Shown piece by piece: positions 46,837 through 58,129 of a stretch of DNA of 64,000 nucleotides. The notes under the pieces were generated by a model. The model did not search any database. It was not told the DNA's origin and was given only the letters and a program-made list of their open reading frames with translations. A program made the position numbers and the translations under genes. The stretch is from Delphinapterus leucas. Lineage: Eukaryota > Chordata > Mammalia > Artiodactyla > Monodontidae. Position 1 is the first letter of the stretch. Each line of letters starts with the position of its first letter. The stretch is taken from NCBI RefSeq assembly GCF_002288925.2, contig NW_022097993.1, positions 14,801,692 through 14,865,691 on the forward strand. The letters are read 5' to 3'.

Positions 46837-47842
46837 AGCTGGACCTTGTCATACACTGTATACAAACATTAACTCAAAATAGATAAAAGAACTAAGCATA
46901 AGAGAGAAAACTATACAACTCCTACAACTCAACAACAAAAAAGGAACCCAATTAAAAAATAGGCAAAGAATTTGAATAAAATTATCCAGAGAAGATATAC
47001 AAATGACCAGTAAGTACATGAAAAATATTTAACGTTATTAATAATTAGGTAAATTTAAGTTAAAACCGCAATAAGTTATTACCTGACACTCAATAGTATG
47101 ACTGCTATCATGCTATCAAAAGAAAAAGAACTAGAAAATAACAAGTGTTGGTAAGGAATTAGAAAACTTTCACACCGCTGGTAAGAATGTAAAATGGTAC
47201 AGCTGCTATGGAGAACAGCATGGTAGTTACTAAAATATATATATAATTGCCATATGATCCAGCAATACTACTTCTAGATGTATGTCCAAAATAACTGAAA
47301 GTAGGGAATTGAACAGACACTTCTACAGCCATGTTCATAGCAGCATTGTTCACAGTAGCTAAAAGGTGGAAACAACATGTTTCCATGGACAGGTGAATGG
47401 ATAAACAATGTGTGGTATATACATACAAAGGAATATTATTTAATTTTTAAAAGAAAGGAAATTCTGATACATGCTACTACATGAATGAAATTGGAGATAT
47501 GCTAAGTGAAATAAGCCAATCACAAGAGGAAAAATATTGTATGATTTCATTTATATGAATAAGGTGACTAGAGTTGTCACATTCATAGAGACAGAAAATA
47601 GAATGGTGGTTGCCTGAGGCTGGGGGAAGAGGAGAATAGAAAATTACTGTTTAATGAATACAGAGTTTTAGTTTTGCAATAGAAAAAGAGTTCTGGTGAT
47701 GAATGATGTTGATGGTTGTACAACAATGTGAGTGCCCTTAGTGTTACTAAACTCTACACTAATCAATGGTTAAAATCATAAATTTTATGTAATGTGAATT
47801 TTACAAAAATTTAAAAAGTAGTAAAAAACTAAATTAAAAAAT
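46837..47842 (+). mobile_element. Older LINE-1, sense (second part)
   Basis: Continues the element at 45036: AGCTGGACCTTGTCATACAC near 46843, TTAACTCAAAATAGATAAAA near 46869, the GTAAAATGGTACAGCTGCTA block near 47189, CAGCATTGTTCACAGTAGCT near 47341 and a 3' UTR (GGTGGTTGCCTGAGGCTGGG near 47605) ending in an A-rich stretch near 47842. Confidence 0.87.
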
Positions 47843-50324
47843 GCATATTTGACTTAAGTGTGGTAGTGCAAATGAAGCACTGTAAATAAAAGCATATGGT
47901 AAATGATAATTTCAAGTTTCTAAGTTACTTTTAGGTATGTTTACAAGTAAATATCACTTAACTTTAATTTTGTCGAAAGAATGACAGTCTATTTTTATTG
48001 AACCAAAGTATAAAATTTAATAAAATAATTATGCTAGAAAATCTGACTGTAAGTCCTATTTTCAGACAACTATTTATAATTATAAGAGAATTATATGAAT
48101 AAAGGTATCATGACTATAGGGCCATGGTAATTTGATAATTACAATAATTTTTAGTTTGAGACTAAATATTATTTTGTAAAGGCAAAAATTCTCAACCTCA
48201 ACTGACTCAAGTTATTTTGTTAAGAATTTTGGACAAATTTGTTGTCTGAATCCTATATTTTGTGTGTTCTAATGTCTCAAATATATGATTGTCTTTCAAT
48301 TAATTTTCAGTTATAAACTGAAGAAATCTATGGATATCATTATATTATATTCAATATAGATTTTAGCCAGAATTATGATTGATGCTGTATTATCATGTTA
48401 AATAGACAATTATTACTTCAGACCATTATTATGATTTATCTTTGTTTTCAAACAGCTAGCATTCTTAAAGGTATTTCAGTAACTTATATATTGTCTTCTT
48501 TTCTTGGTAAAATATTATTACCAAGGGCTTGTTACTCATATACTGGACTGTAGTCAGCATCTTAGAATTCAAAAGACAAGGTAGAGAACGATAGGTAAGG
48601 TGAAAATCAAAACTTTTAATTAACTAAATAAAGATTCTTAAAATACACCAAAATTAAGTCAGGTCACACCTAAAGAAGAAAGTCACTTAAAGCCAGAGTT
48701 AGAGATCATGGTGGGGTCAAACTGATATTCCTGAATAATGAGATTTAAAAAAAGAAAAAGTTGTGAAAACAGGCTCCAGAATTCAGAATGCCAGAATAAA
48801 GGAGTAGGGAGACAATTAATTAAATATATATTTATTAAGTACTTGCCATCCTAAATAGTTTAATAGGTTACATGGGAAATATCATGGGAAAAATGACAGG
48901 ACACTTTGTTATAAGGAGTTTTCACCATAATATGGAAGAAAGTCTGGATCGAGTTATTTAGCCTCTAGTTTGAGAGGTACAGAACAGAAACTATGACAGA
49001 CTGACTCATGACAAACAAGAGATTGGACTTGGGAAAGTCAATGGAATAAAGGGGCAGGGAGAACCTGTGAACCAGTGGAGCAAAGCATTTAGCCAATTGC
49101 TCTTCCACCCAAGACCATGAGAGGTGACGGTTAGTGGTAACTTAGGCTAAGTAAAATGTGGGTAAATTAGATAAAATCCAATCTTTTCCCCAGGAAAGCA
49201 ATCGTTCACAATATTTTTCATCTTGTTTCTTGTACACACATTAACCAATATATATATATATAGGTATTATCCTCAAATACATGGGATCATTCATTCAAAC
49301 TTAGATGTCAAAAGAGTTTTTTTTTTCCAAGATTTTATTGGAAACCTTAGGAGATAAAAGTATTTTCAGTTAATTATTGTGTTTTGTTTTGATATGCCTT
49401 ACGTCACAATATATGTCCATATTGAATTAAAAGCATATCAATGAAAAAAAAAGTGTATCGATGCAATCAGCTCCTTATAGTCATCCTGGTAAATTTCCTC
49501 CTATGATCTAAATTTTCCTATTTATTCATTTCTCCAGTGATGAATCTCCACTCTGAAAATGATAGTTGTATATGTCAAATGAATCAGTTGAAATAAAATA
49601 AAAGATAAATAAAATAAAATTTAAGTTAATATATTATTGTTTTTATTTTGAGGAAATAGATTTTCCATTTCTATTTAGTTTACTACTGTTTTTCAAAAAT
49701 TATCTGAAATATTAAATATATTATATACATTGTATGCATTTGAAGACTTTTGTTATGCTGATATTCACCTTGTTTATGAATGTTGTTAAAAAGTTTGTAT
49801 ATACATATATACATATACATATATTCATGTATGTTTTCTTTGCTTCAGAGTGCCGTGTTTAAGACAAAGGCTTCTGCCATCTCTGAATTCTTTGCTATCT
49901 GTGCTCCTGTCTCAGATACTAGATAGCTAGTCTCCTACTTCTTTTTCCTATTAGTCACAGTCAGAAGGTATTATGTTATAAGCCTTTCCAGAAAAGGCAT
50001 CTTCCCAGGTATTAGCCAAATAATTCTCCAAAGGGAGTTCAAAAATAATTTGAAATCTTCTTCAAAACTTTCTATTCAGCTATAACTCTATGACTTTTTA
50101 TTGAAAAATAAATATAAGGTTGTACTAGGAAGCATTGACAAGCTCCCTTAACTTCAGAACTTTGGTGAACTCTGACTAGCTGGAAATCAAGCCTTCTGTT
50201 ATAATATCTGCCGATATGAAACCCTTTGATTTGGTTTCAGAAAACTTTCTATACCACTTTTAATATTAATATCATAACAAATTTGATGTATGCTATTTTT
50301 TACATTTTTTTCAAATCACACAGA
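47843..50324. other. No recognised feature
   Basis: About 2.5 kb AT-rich. Short (TA)n patches lie at 49248-49262 and 49800-49830. TATATATTTATTAAGTACTT near 48825 resembles an antisense L2 tail but is too short to call. Confidence 0.45.
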
Positions 50325-50340
50325 TATGTATATATAGGTG

Positions 50341-50375
<35 letters not shown>
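50325..50375. repeat. Compound (TA)n(TG)n microsatellite
   Basis: Imperfect TA run to 50356 followed by about nine uninterrupted TG units. Confidence 0.95.
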
Positions 50376-51264
50376 TAAATACACAGAATCAAACTATTTT
50401 TAAAATAAATGGCATGACATAAATGGCTTCAACCACAATCTACTTAATTTTATTCTTTTTAAGCCCAGTTTTAAATGCACTTGTAGTTAAATCTATATAA
50501 ATAAACATACACCTAACTATCAAAGTGAATATAAATTTATTAATTTATATATCTTTAGTGTATCCACATTTCTGCTAAAGTAATATTTAATATATTTAGC
50601 CATGTACATTCCAAAGATGTATGTCAAAACTTTGCCTCCAAATTTATCTTCTCTTGGTCATGAACAATTTTTATAACAAAAATGCTAATCAACTCATGAT
50701 TTTTCAGTGAAGCACTAGAGAAAATCAACATATGTTAGAAGAAAAAAAAAATCAGAGCACACACAATGAAGAACATTCTGTTGTGAAGAAGATTAGAATT
50801 GTATTCTCAAGAGCTTCTGGAATCTGTCCTCCTTGGAATTCTTTAGAATACAATTTAGATTCTTGAAAAGCCACCATGAATAATTTTATACTTGCTATGT
50901 ATATAGTCCACAGACACCATTTCAATTTCACTGGGTCTCTCCACAGTGTTGTGTGGCAGGAAATTCAGAATGTATTCTGGGCATTTTTAAGGTGGGGATT
51001 GAAATTCTGTGAGGTTCTAACCAGAGAACATAAGCTGATGTTAAAGCAGGACGTAGAAATAATTTTTGCATAAGTGTAGAGTGATCTTTCCATTTCTTAG
51101 ATTCTTAAAGGAGACATAAAAAGTGTAAACACCAAAACTATTCTTCTCTTGGATTGTTCCAGGTAACAAGAACTAAATAATTAGAATTTTTTGTCTATCC
51201 CTTTTAATCTGACCTCCTGAATGGTTGTTGGTTTTGCAAACACCATCCCCAATTTCACTTATCT
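50376..51264. other. No recognised feature
   Basis: No repeat or gene assigned. The 65-codon frame at 50876-51073 has no domain that I recognise. Confidence 0.4.
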
Positions 51265-51430
51265 TGTAACTGTAACAAGACTACTGTAATGTCCTCCTAG
51301 CCTGACCCTGGTGGTGTGCCCCTTTTCTTTAATCTATTTTCCACATTCCAGACACAATTATCTTTCAAAATGTCAATCCAATAGATGTTCTTCAGTACTG
51401 TTATGAAAAAATTCAATCGTTCTCTAAATT
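51265..51430 (+). mobile_element. L2 LINE fragment, sense
   Basis: TACTGTAATGTCCTCCTAGC near 51282, TTAATCTATTTTCCACATTC near 51330 and AATTATCTTTCAAAATGTCA near 51356 match the L2 segment with TATTCTCCACA and GATCTTTTTAAAATGTAAAT. Confidence 0.68.
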
Positions 51431-51435
51431 TCTGA

Positions 51436-51722
51436 AAACTTATCTGTTTTACTTCTTTTGTTCCTATTTGGATGCTTTTAAATTTTTTTGTTCTTTTTGC
51501 CTAATTGCTCTGACTAGGACTTCAAGTACTATGTTGACTGGTAAGAATAGGCATCCTTGTCTTGTTCCTGACTTTAGAGATATAGCTTTCAGTTTTTCAC
51601 CATTGAGTATGATTTTAGCTGTGGTTTTGTCATAAGTGACCCTTATTATTTGAGGTACTTTCCTTCTATACCCATTTTATTGAGAGTTTTTACCATAAAT
51701 GGGTGCAGAATCTTGTCAAATG
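51436..51722 (-). mobile_element. Antisense LINE-1, segment 1 (reverse-transcriptase region; 3' end missing)
   Basis: First part of a second long antisense L1. Plus-strand TTGCCTAATTGCTCTGACTA near 51498 and GGCATCCTTGTCTTGTTCCT near 51550 are antisense reverse-transcriptase landmarks. ORF2 C-terminus and 3' UTR are absent to the left, where L2 and unassigned sequence lie. Confidence 0.9.
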
Positions 51723-51939
51723 TTTTTTTTTTTTTTTTTTTTTTTTGCGGTACGCGGGCCTCTCACTGCTGTGGCCTCTCCCGTTGCGGAGCACAGGCTC
51801 CGGATGCGCAGGCTCAGCGGCCATGGCTCACGGGCCCAGCCGCTCCGCGGCATGTGGGATCTTCCCGGACCGGGGCACGAACCCGTGTCCCCTCCATCGG
51901 CAGGCGGACTCTCAACCACTGCGCCACCAGGGAAGCCCC
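51723..51939 (-). mobile_element. CHR-family SINE, antisense, inserted in L1
   Basis: Reverse complement of the SINE at 38272: T-run 51723-51746 (the A-tail), then the GC-rich body, ending at CCAGGGAAGCCCC. A and B boxes of the tRNA-like head are preserved on the minus strand (GGTTCGTGCC complement near 51878-51887). The flanks share AAATG plus a T-run: left from 51718 and right from 51940. The surrounding L1 rejoins exactly at this point. Sequence agreement with the other copy is high, so it is young. Confidence 0.95.
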
Positions 51940-52981
51940 AAATGTTTTTTTTTCTGCATCGTTTGAGAAGTTCATATGCTTTTCATCTTTCATACTGTTA
52001 ATGTGGTGAATCACGTTGATTGACTTGTGAGTGTTGAACTGTCCTTGCGTCCCTGGAATAAACCCCACTTGATCATGGTGTATAATCCTATTAATGTTTT
52101 GATTTGATTTGTTTAATATATTCAGTTTGCTAATATTTTGTTGAGGATTTTTGCATCTATGTTTATCAGCTATATTGACCTGTAATTTTCTTTTTGTGTG
52201 TTGTCTTTGTCTGGTTTTGTTATCAGAGTAATATTGGTCTTGTAAAATGAGCTAGGAAGTATCACTTCTCTAATTTTTTTAGGGGATTTTGAGAAGGATA
52301 TGTATTAAATCTTTGAATGTTTGGTAGAATTTATTTGTGAAGCTGTCTGGTCCTGGACTTTTGGTTTTGGTGAAGTTTTTGATTACTTTTTAAACCCTTT
52401 ACTAATGTTCAGATTTATTCAGGTTTTCTACTTTGTGATTCAGTCTTGGAAAGTTGTATGATTCTAAGAATTAATCAATTTCTTGTTGTCAAATTCAATA
52501 GCATACTTCTGTTCATAATATTCTCTTATAATCCTTTGTATTTCTGTGGTATCCATTGTTATTTCTCCTCTGTTTTTGATTTTGTTTATCAGAGCCTTTT
52601 TCCATTTTTTCTTAGTAAGTCTAGTTAAGATTTGTCACTTTCCTTTTCATTTTTCAAAGAACCAGCTCTTAGTTTCATTGATATTCTTAATTGTTTTTTA
52701 GTCTCTATTTCACTTATTTCCACTCTGATCTTTATTATTTTCTTCCTTCTACTGACTTCGGGCTTTCATTGTTCTTCTTTTTTTTTTTTTTTTCCTAGTT
52801 CTTTTAAGTATAAGGTTAGATTTATTCGAGATTTTTTCTTGTTTATTGAGGTAGGCCTATATTACTATAAACTATTACCTTAATACCATTTTTGCTGCAT
52901 CCCATTGATTTGGGTATGTCATATTTTCATTTTTGTTTGACTTAGGTAATTTTTTATTTCTTCTTTTATTTCTTCCTTGAC

Positions 52982-53882
52982 TCAGTTGTTGTTCAGTAGC
53001 ATGTTGTTCAGTCTCCACATATTTGTGATTTGTCTAGCTTTCTTCTTGTAAATAATTTTTAGTTTTATACTATTGTGATCAGAAACTACACTTAAAATGA
53101 TTTCAATCCTCTTAAATTTACTGAGGCTTGTTTTGTGTCCTACCATATGATCTATTCTTGAGAAAGTTCCATGTGCACTTGAGAAAAATGTGTATTCTAC
53201 TGCATTTGGATGGAATGTTCTGTATAATTCCATTTAATCCATCCTGTCTAATATTTCATTTAAGGCCACTGTTCTCTTTTTGACCTTCTGTCTGCTTGAT
53301 CTATCTATTGATGAAAGTGGGGTGTTAAAGTTCCCTACTATTATTCTGTTGTGTCAGTTTCTTCCTTTAGGTCTGTTAATACTTAGTTTCTACATTTTGG
53401 TGCTTCTATATTAGGTACCTACATATTAATAACTGTTATGTCTTCTTGATGAATTTTCCCCTTCATTATTATATACTGTCTGTCTTTTGTTACATCTTTT
53501 GACTTGAAGTCTATTTTGTCTGACATGAGTATGGCTCCATGTGTTTTTGTTTGGCTATCATTTGCTTGTAGTAACACCTTCCATCCCTTCACTTGGAGCC
53601 TGTGTTTCTCTTTATAGCTGAGTTGAGTCTACTAGAGGCAGCATATATTTGGGTCTTGTCTTTGATCAATTCAGCCTCTCTGTGCCTTTTAATCAGTGAA
53701 TTCAATCCACTTATATTTAGGGTGACTACTGATAGATGAAGCCTTAGTACTGCCATTTTATCTTTTGTTTTCTGGATGTTATATCTCCATTGGTTCTTTT
53801 TACATGTGCTTCTCACTGACATTTTAATTTGGTGGTTTTCTATGATGTTTTTCTCAATTTCTTCTATTTTGTGTGTTTTCAC
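52982..53882 (-). pseudogene. L1 ORF2 endonuclease domain, decayed
   Basis: Two minus-strand frames define the domain. The first (53589-53882) carries TLNISGLNSLIKRHREAELI about 54 residues in, equivalent to the conserved N-terminal strand and helix. The second (52982-53233) carries EYTFFSSAHGTFSRIDHMVG and then SVVSDHNSIKL, which includes the conserved Ser-Asp-His catalytic/structural motif near its end. Distance from first to last landmark is about 0.7 kb, the normal size of the L1 endonuclease. Frameshifts or stops between the two frames make it inactive. Confidence 0.85.
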
Positions 53883-54513
53883 GTCTGTGCTTTAGATTTA
53901 TGTTTTGTGGTTACATTGTGGTTTATATAAATGTCTCAATAGTCATTTTTCTGCTGATGGCATCTTATCTTCATTTACCTATACATGTTCCATTCTTTTT
54001 CTTTTCTCCTTTTATGTTTTTGTTGTCTCAAATTATCTCTTTTTATGTTGTGATTTTGTTACCAAATTGAAGTTGGTATGGTTATTTTTTCTGCTTTTTT
54101 CTCCTTTAACTTTTATACTGTAATAAAGTGTTGAAAAATCTATTCTGATATAGAATCACAATTTTCTAATTCTGTCTATTTATCACCTTGCTCAAAGTTT
54201 TGTGTACTTTTGTCTTTTTGTTTCAGAAAGAAGAGCTCTTTTCAACATTTCTTGTAAGGCAGATCTAGTGGTGATGAACTTCCTCACTTTTTGTTTGTCT
54301 GGGAAAGCCTTTATTTCTCCTTTATATATGACTGATAATTTTGCTTATTAGAGTTTACTTGGGTGTCTGTTTTTATCTTTCAGTATGGTGAAAATGACAT
54401 TAAATTCCCTCCTGACCTGTAGAGTTCTGCTGAGAAATCTGCTGATGGTCTAATAGGGATTACTTTGTAGGTTACCATCCACTTTTCCCTGGTTCTTTTA
54501 AAATTCTTCCTTC

Positions 54514-54557
54514 ATCATTAACTTTAGACAGCTTTATCATTAACTTTAGACAGCTTT
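54514..54557 (+). repeat. 22-bp tandem duplication within L1
   Basis: Two identical units (54514-54535 and 54536-54557), each beginning ATCATTAACTTTAGACAGCT. Private to this copy as far as can be seen. Confidence 0.93.
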
Positions 54558-55078
54558 ACTATATTATGTATTAGAGAGGTTATTTTTACATTGAGGCAAT
54601 TAGGTGTTTTCTTAGCTTCATGGACTTTTATATCTAGTTCCTTCTCAAGGTTTGGGAAGTTCTCAGCTACTAATTTTTTAAATAAACTCTCTGCTCCCTT
54701 CTCCCTCTCTTCTGCTTCTGGATACCCATTACCCTAAAGTTTTTCTTCTTAAAAGAGATGGATAGCTCTTGTATAATTTCCTCATTTTTAAGTATTTTGA
54801 TTCTCTTTCTTCTTGTATTTCTGTAATTTCTAGATTTATATTTTCCTGCTAATTAATTCTTTCCTCCTTATGGTCTTCTCTATTTCCAGTGCTTTCTAAT
54901 GCATTCTTCATCTCGTTTATTGAGTTCTTCAGCTCCAGAATTTGTTGGATCCTTCTTTAGAGTTTCAACTTCTTAGGTAAAATATTTCTCCTGTTTGTTC
55001 ATTTTATTTCTGAGCTCACTGAACTGTCTTTTTTAGTTTTCCTGTAGCCTGTTGAGTTTCTTCATGGCAGTTTTTTTT

Positions 55079-55419
55079 TTTTTAGTTAAAACTTTGATAT
55101 TTTGTTCATTATGCTTATATTTGCATTAATTTTTTAAATAATTTATTTAATTTATTTATTTATTTTTGGCTGTGTTGGGTCTTCATTTTGGTGTGTGGGA
55201 CTTCTCATTGTGGTGGCTTCTCTTGTTGCAGAGCATGGACTCTAGGCACGTGAGCTTCAGTAGTTGTGGCACACATGGGCTCTAGAGTGCAGGCTCAGTA
55301 GTTGTTGTGCATGGGCTTTGTTGCTCTGTGGCATGTGGGATCTTCCTGGATCAGGGTTCAAACCTGTGTCCCCTGCATTGGCAGGCAGATTCTTAGCCAC
55401 TGAAACCACCAGGGAAGCC
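55079..55419 (-). mobile_element. CHR-1/long CHR-type SINE, antisense, inserted in L1 ORF1/5' region
   Basis: The reverse strand starts GGGCTTCCCTGGTGG at about 55419 and reads a diverged tRNA-like head (CAGGTTTGAACCC as B box, near 55352) and a longer body than the young SINEs (CAACAACTACTGAGCCTGCA, then a second ACAACTACTGAAGCTCACGT), then CAACACAGCCAAAAATAAAT and an A/T-rich tail. Flanks CATGGCAG (55063-55070) and CATGACAG (55420-55427) and following bases may be a diverged TSD. About 75 bases of AT-rich sequence lie between the SINE tail and the left flank. Older than the other two SINEs. Confidence 0.85.
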
Positions 55420-56395
55420 CATGACAGCTTTCTTGAATTCTCTATCAGTTGGGTCACAATATTCCATGAGTTTGGTTTCTGGAGAATAGTCATTTTCTTT
55501 TTGTGATGCTGTGTTACTGTGGTACTTCTTGGTGCTTAATGAGTTGTTCCTCTGCTGGCACATTCGAAGTAGTAAACACCATTCTACCAACCCTAAGGAT
55601 TCAACAGGTTAGAAATTAGAGACCTTTCTTTTGTTTTCCCGTAGGTGTTGTGATAGTTCTTGGTTTCTCTTACCTGAGCTGCCTCTGATATTTTCTGAGA
55701 GGTAGCACTTTCTATCCTCTACAACCTTTTTCAGAGGCATCACCCCACACCCACCTTATCACTGCTTGTGCCTTCAGGGTCACTGATGTCTCATTGCTGC
55801 CACTCTTGCTGGTGTCCCCACCTGAGGCACTGAGATGGTAGACTCTTCTGTCACATCTGGGATCTCCTGAGTTGCAGGCTCCACCACCACAGGGGGAGGT
55901 GGAGAGTTGGGGGAGTAGCTGGGGTCACGTGGGCACCTCTGCTGTGTCTGGTGTCATCAGGTTTTCAGTCTCTACCCCAGATGGGGGCTGGGGGCTGGAC
56001 TTGTGTGTGTCTCCATGTCTGGAGAAACAGGACCCATGTCCTTCTGCAGATGCTGCCCAGTTACCTTTGACTGTGGGTACTGCTGTGGCTGGGAGGTCAG
56101 AGTTGTGCAACCTCCAAGAGGTGCTACCTGTCACCTGCTGCTACCAGGTTCTCAGGAGCTGTGGGCTCACCTGCCATGGCTGAAGGACTTGGGATTCAGG
56201 AACTGTCTCCACTGTTCCCCTGGTTCTACCTTGTCTGTGTGCTCCAGTCCACCCACTTTTAGGTGTACAGATATGTGGAATTCTCCAGCATCCTGGTATA
56301 TTGGGCAGAGGCATGTTTGTTGAGTTGTGGATGTTTTAGTGATAGTAGATTGAAGGAGAGAGACAAAAGCAGCTGACATCATCCACATTTTTTTT
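55420..56395 (-). mobile_element. Antisense LINE-1, segment 3 (5' end and 5' UTR)
   Basis: The L1 resumes at GACAGCTTTCTTGAATTCTC. The segment 55600-56395 is the GC-rich 5' UTR, distinct in composition from the rest, and ends near 56395 where AT-rich single-copy DNA begins. On the minus strand the start region near 56385 contains GATGATGTCAGCTGC followed by an AGACAAAAG-like complement, as L1 5' ends do. The overlapping open frames on both strands at 55872-56388 are 5' UTR artefacts. The L1's internal promoter would lie here; whether it is active cannot be told. Confidence 0.8.
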
Positions 56396-57129
56396 TCTAT
56401 GACTAGGAAAAAAGTAACTTAGAAAAACAGAACACTATAATTTTATATTAAATCTTAGATTTGTCAACACTGAATAAAAATACTTCATAGAGAGTTAAAT
56501 TTAATTACTTGTTATATTACATCATTTAGATTTATAGAATACATTTTTGCCTACTGCATAGTGCTAAATATAAACAAGAGTTAAAATTATTTAAATGGCA
56601 ATTATAAAAATTTGACTATACAAAATCTTTTTTACACATACAAATATAGCAACAATCATAAACCTGTAAATCTTTACAATTGGATTTACTGTGCAAAAAT
56701 CATAATTTATTATTTTTGAAAACCTAGAACAAACTATAGTTATTAATAAATTAGTTTGAACCACAAAAGAAGCAAAATGAATCTTGGTTGAATGACATAA
56801 TTTATTGTTTTCCTTTAGAGACTCAAGTTAAGTTACACAAATGAAAAATTTACTGTTTTGTAGCATCTTTCTGATAGGGACCAAAATAGCACTATAGTTA
56901 TTAATCTGTGGATCAACACAATACAACAAAACAGAGACTAGAGTAAAAAAAATAAGATTAAACTATTTATTCCTCATGCCATTTCTGGAATAAAGTTGCA
57001 AATAAACACATAAGTAAATGGATAATTATATAAGTAAGACTAACTTTTCAATAGAAGAATATTTCTTATTACATCTATCCAAAGTAAACCTTGTTTAGTC
57101 TGTGGAAATAAATGGGTCAACAATTTAAG
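56396..57129. other. No recognised feature
   Basis: AT-rich; no repeat or gene recognised. Confidence 0.45.
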
Positions 57130-57612
57130 ATTTATGAAAAGCAATCTGGGTTCTCCCTTCTACCCCTCTTCCTTAGGAAGCTCTGTCACATAAACTTGTA
57201 GTGAACAGTGTGATACATCAACCATATCACAATTCAGGAATGATGCACCCACAAGGGCAGCCCTCAGCTGTTCACCTCCTTCAAACACAGGTGAAGAAAA
57301 TTATGTTGCCCAAGGTGGAATCCCCTTCCTGGGATGGCTTGCATAAATAAGTGATTAATGTTGGGGAATGAAAACCCAATACCCACACTAATTTGAGACA
57401 ACTCTGCAGGGTCATCCCAACATCAGCATTCCCAAGAAGGACCATGGAGGCCTTTGTTTGTATGTACTGCAGCCATACTTCTCCCCATTCCCAAACCTGC
57501 TTCCTTAGTGTCCTGTCTAGAGGTGTTTATACCAAGAGCAGTCCCAAATAAACAGCAAAAATTCTAATCTCCATCTCATATGCTGCTTTACAGGAACTCA
57601 ACTAAGAAAATA
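57130..57612 (+). mobile_element. Ancient interspersed repeat, family unresolved
   Basis: Ends with CCCAAATAAACAGCAAAAAT, then CTAATCTCCATCTCATATGC and TTACAGGAACTCAACTAAGA, a terminal pattern (AATAAAC.. then CTGCTT..AACCCAAC) I recognise from many mammalian copies but cannot name. The element at 62330-62820 shows the same terminus in the opposite orientation. An LTR-like or L1-tail origin is possible. Confidence 0.45.
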
Positions 57613-57816
57613 TCCATCTGTACATTCCATTACATGATAATCTGAATAGGTATATTTCAAAAAATATCTATTTTTTGAATATATATTTTCAGAGCTAGTC
57701 CTTTACAATCTGAGCTCTCTACAGCCATTCAGTTACAAGTAGTTACCACAGGGATACTAAAAGTAACATAATATTTTTTCTATCTAACAAAACATATGCA
57801 AGTTGCCTAAGGAACT

Positions 57817-57883
57817 ATCCTCCTCCTCCTCCTCCTCTCCTTCTTCTTCTTCTTCTTCTTCTTCTTCTTCTTCTTCTTCTTCT
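57817..57883 (+). repeat. (TCC)n-(TTC)n trinucleotide repeat, left of the gap
   Basis: (TCC/CCT) units to about 57838 change to TTC units that run uninterrupted to the gap edge at 57883. The opposite strand is GGA/GAA. The true repeat length is unknown because of the gap. Confidence 0.97.
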
Positions 57884-57983
57884 NNNNNNNNNNNNNNNNN
57901 NNNNNNNNNNNNNNNNNNNNNNNNNNNNNNNNNNNNNNNNNNNNNNNNNNNNNNNNNNNNNNNNNNNNNNNNNNNNNNNNNNN
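57884..57983. other. Assembly gap, exactly 100 N
   Basis: One hundred N between two TTC arrays. A round 100 is a common placeholder for a gap of unknown size, so the real array may be longer or shorter. Confidence 0.99.
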
Positions 57984-58026
57984 CTTCTTCTTCTTCTTCT
58001 TCTTCTTCTTCTTCTTCTTCTTCTTT
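57984..58026 (+). repeat. (CTT)n trinucleotide repeat, right of the gap
   Basis: Fourteen or so CTT units resume directly after the gap, in the same strand sense as the left array. Confidence 0.97.
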
Positions 58027-58129
58027 CCCAATACATTGTAGTTCTGCTATTAAGTACCTAAAAACCAATGCAGTATTCCATTTAATACTTTGCTGAAATT
58101 ATCAGGATTGGTGAGATTCTAAGGAAATA

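Larger units (their letters stand above)
51940..55078 (-). mobile_element. Antisense LINE-1, segment 2 (ORF2 reverse transcriptase, endonuclease and ORF1)
   Basis: Minus strand in order from high to low coordinates: ORF1 C-terminal region (about 55060 to 54180; plus-strand landmark TGAACTTCCTCACTTTTTGT near 54275), the start of the endonuclease (LNISGLNSLIKRHR, about 53679-53720), the endonuclease end (YTFFSSAHGTFSRIDHMVGH and SDHNS within 52982-53233) and then the reverse transcriptase down to the DAEK motif, where the SINE sits. A 22-bp tandem duplication lies at 54514-54557. Confidence 0.92.

Noticed and set aside
55872..56388. Host gene exon suggested by GC-rich, overlapping open frames
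   Set aside because: The composition and position fit the antisense L1 5' UTR adjoining the ORF1 region, and opposite strands are equally open.
57784..58096. Poly-Glu, poly-Ser, poly-Lys and poly-Arg open frames
   Set aside because: They are six-frame readings of the TTC repeat and pass through the N gap; there is no coding evidence.
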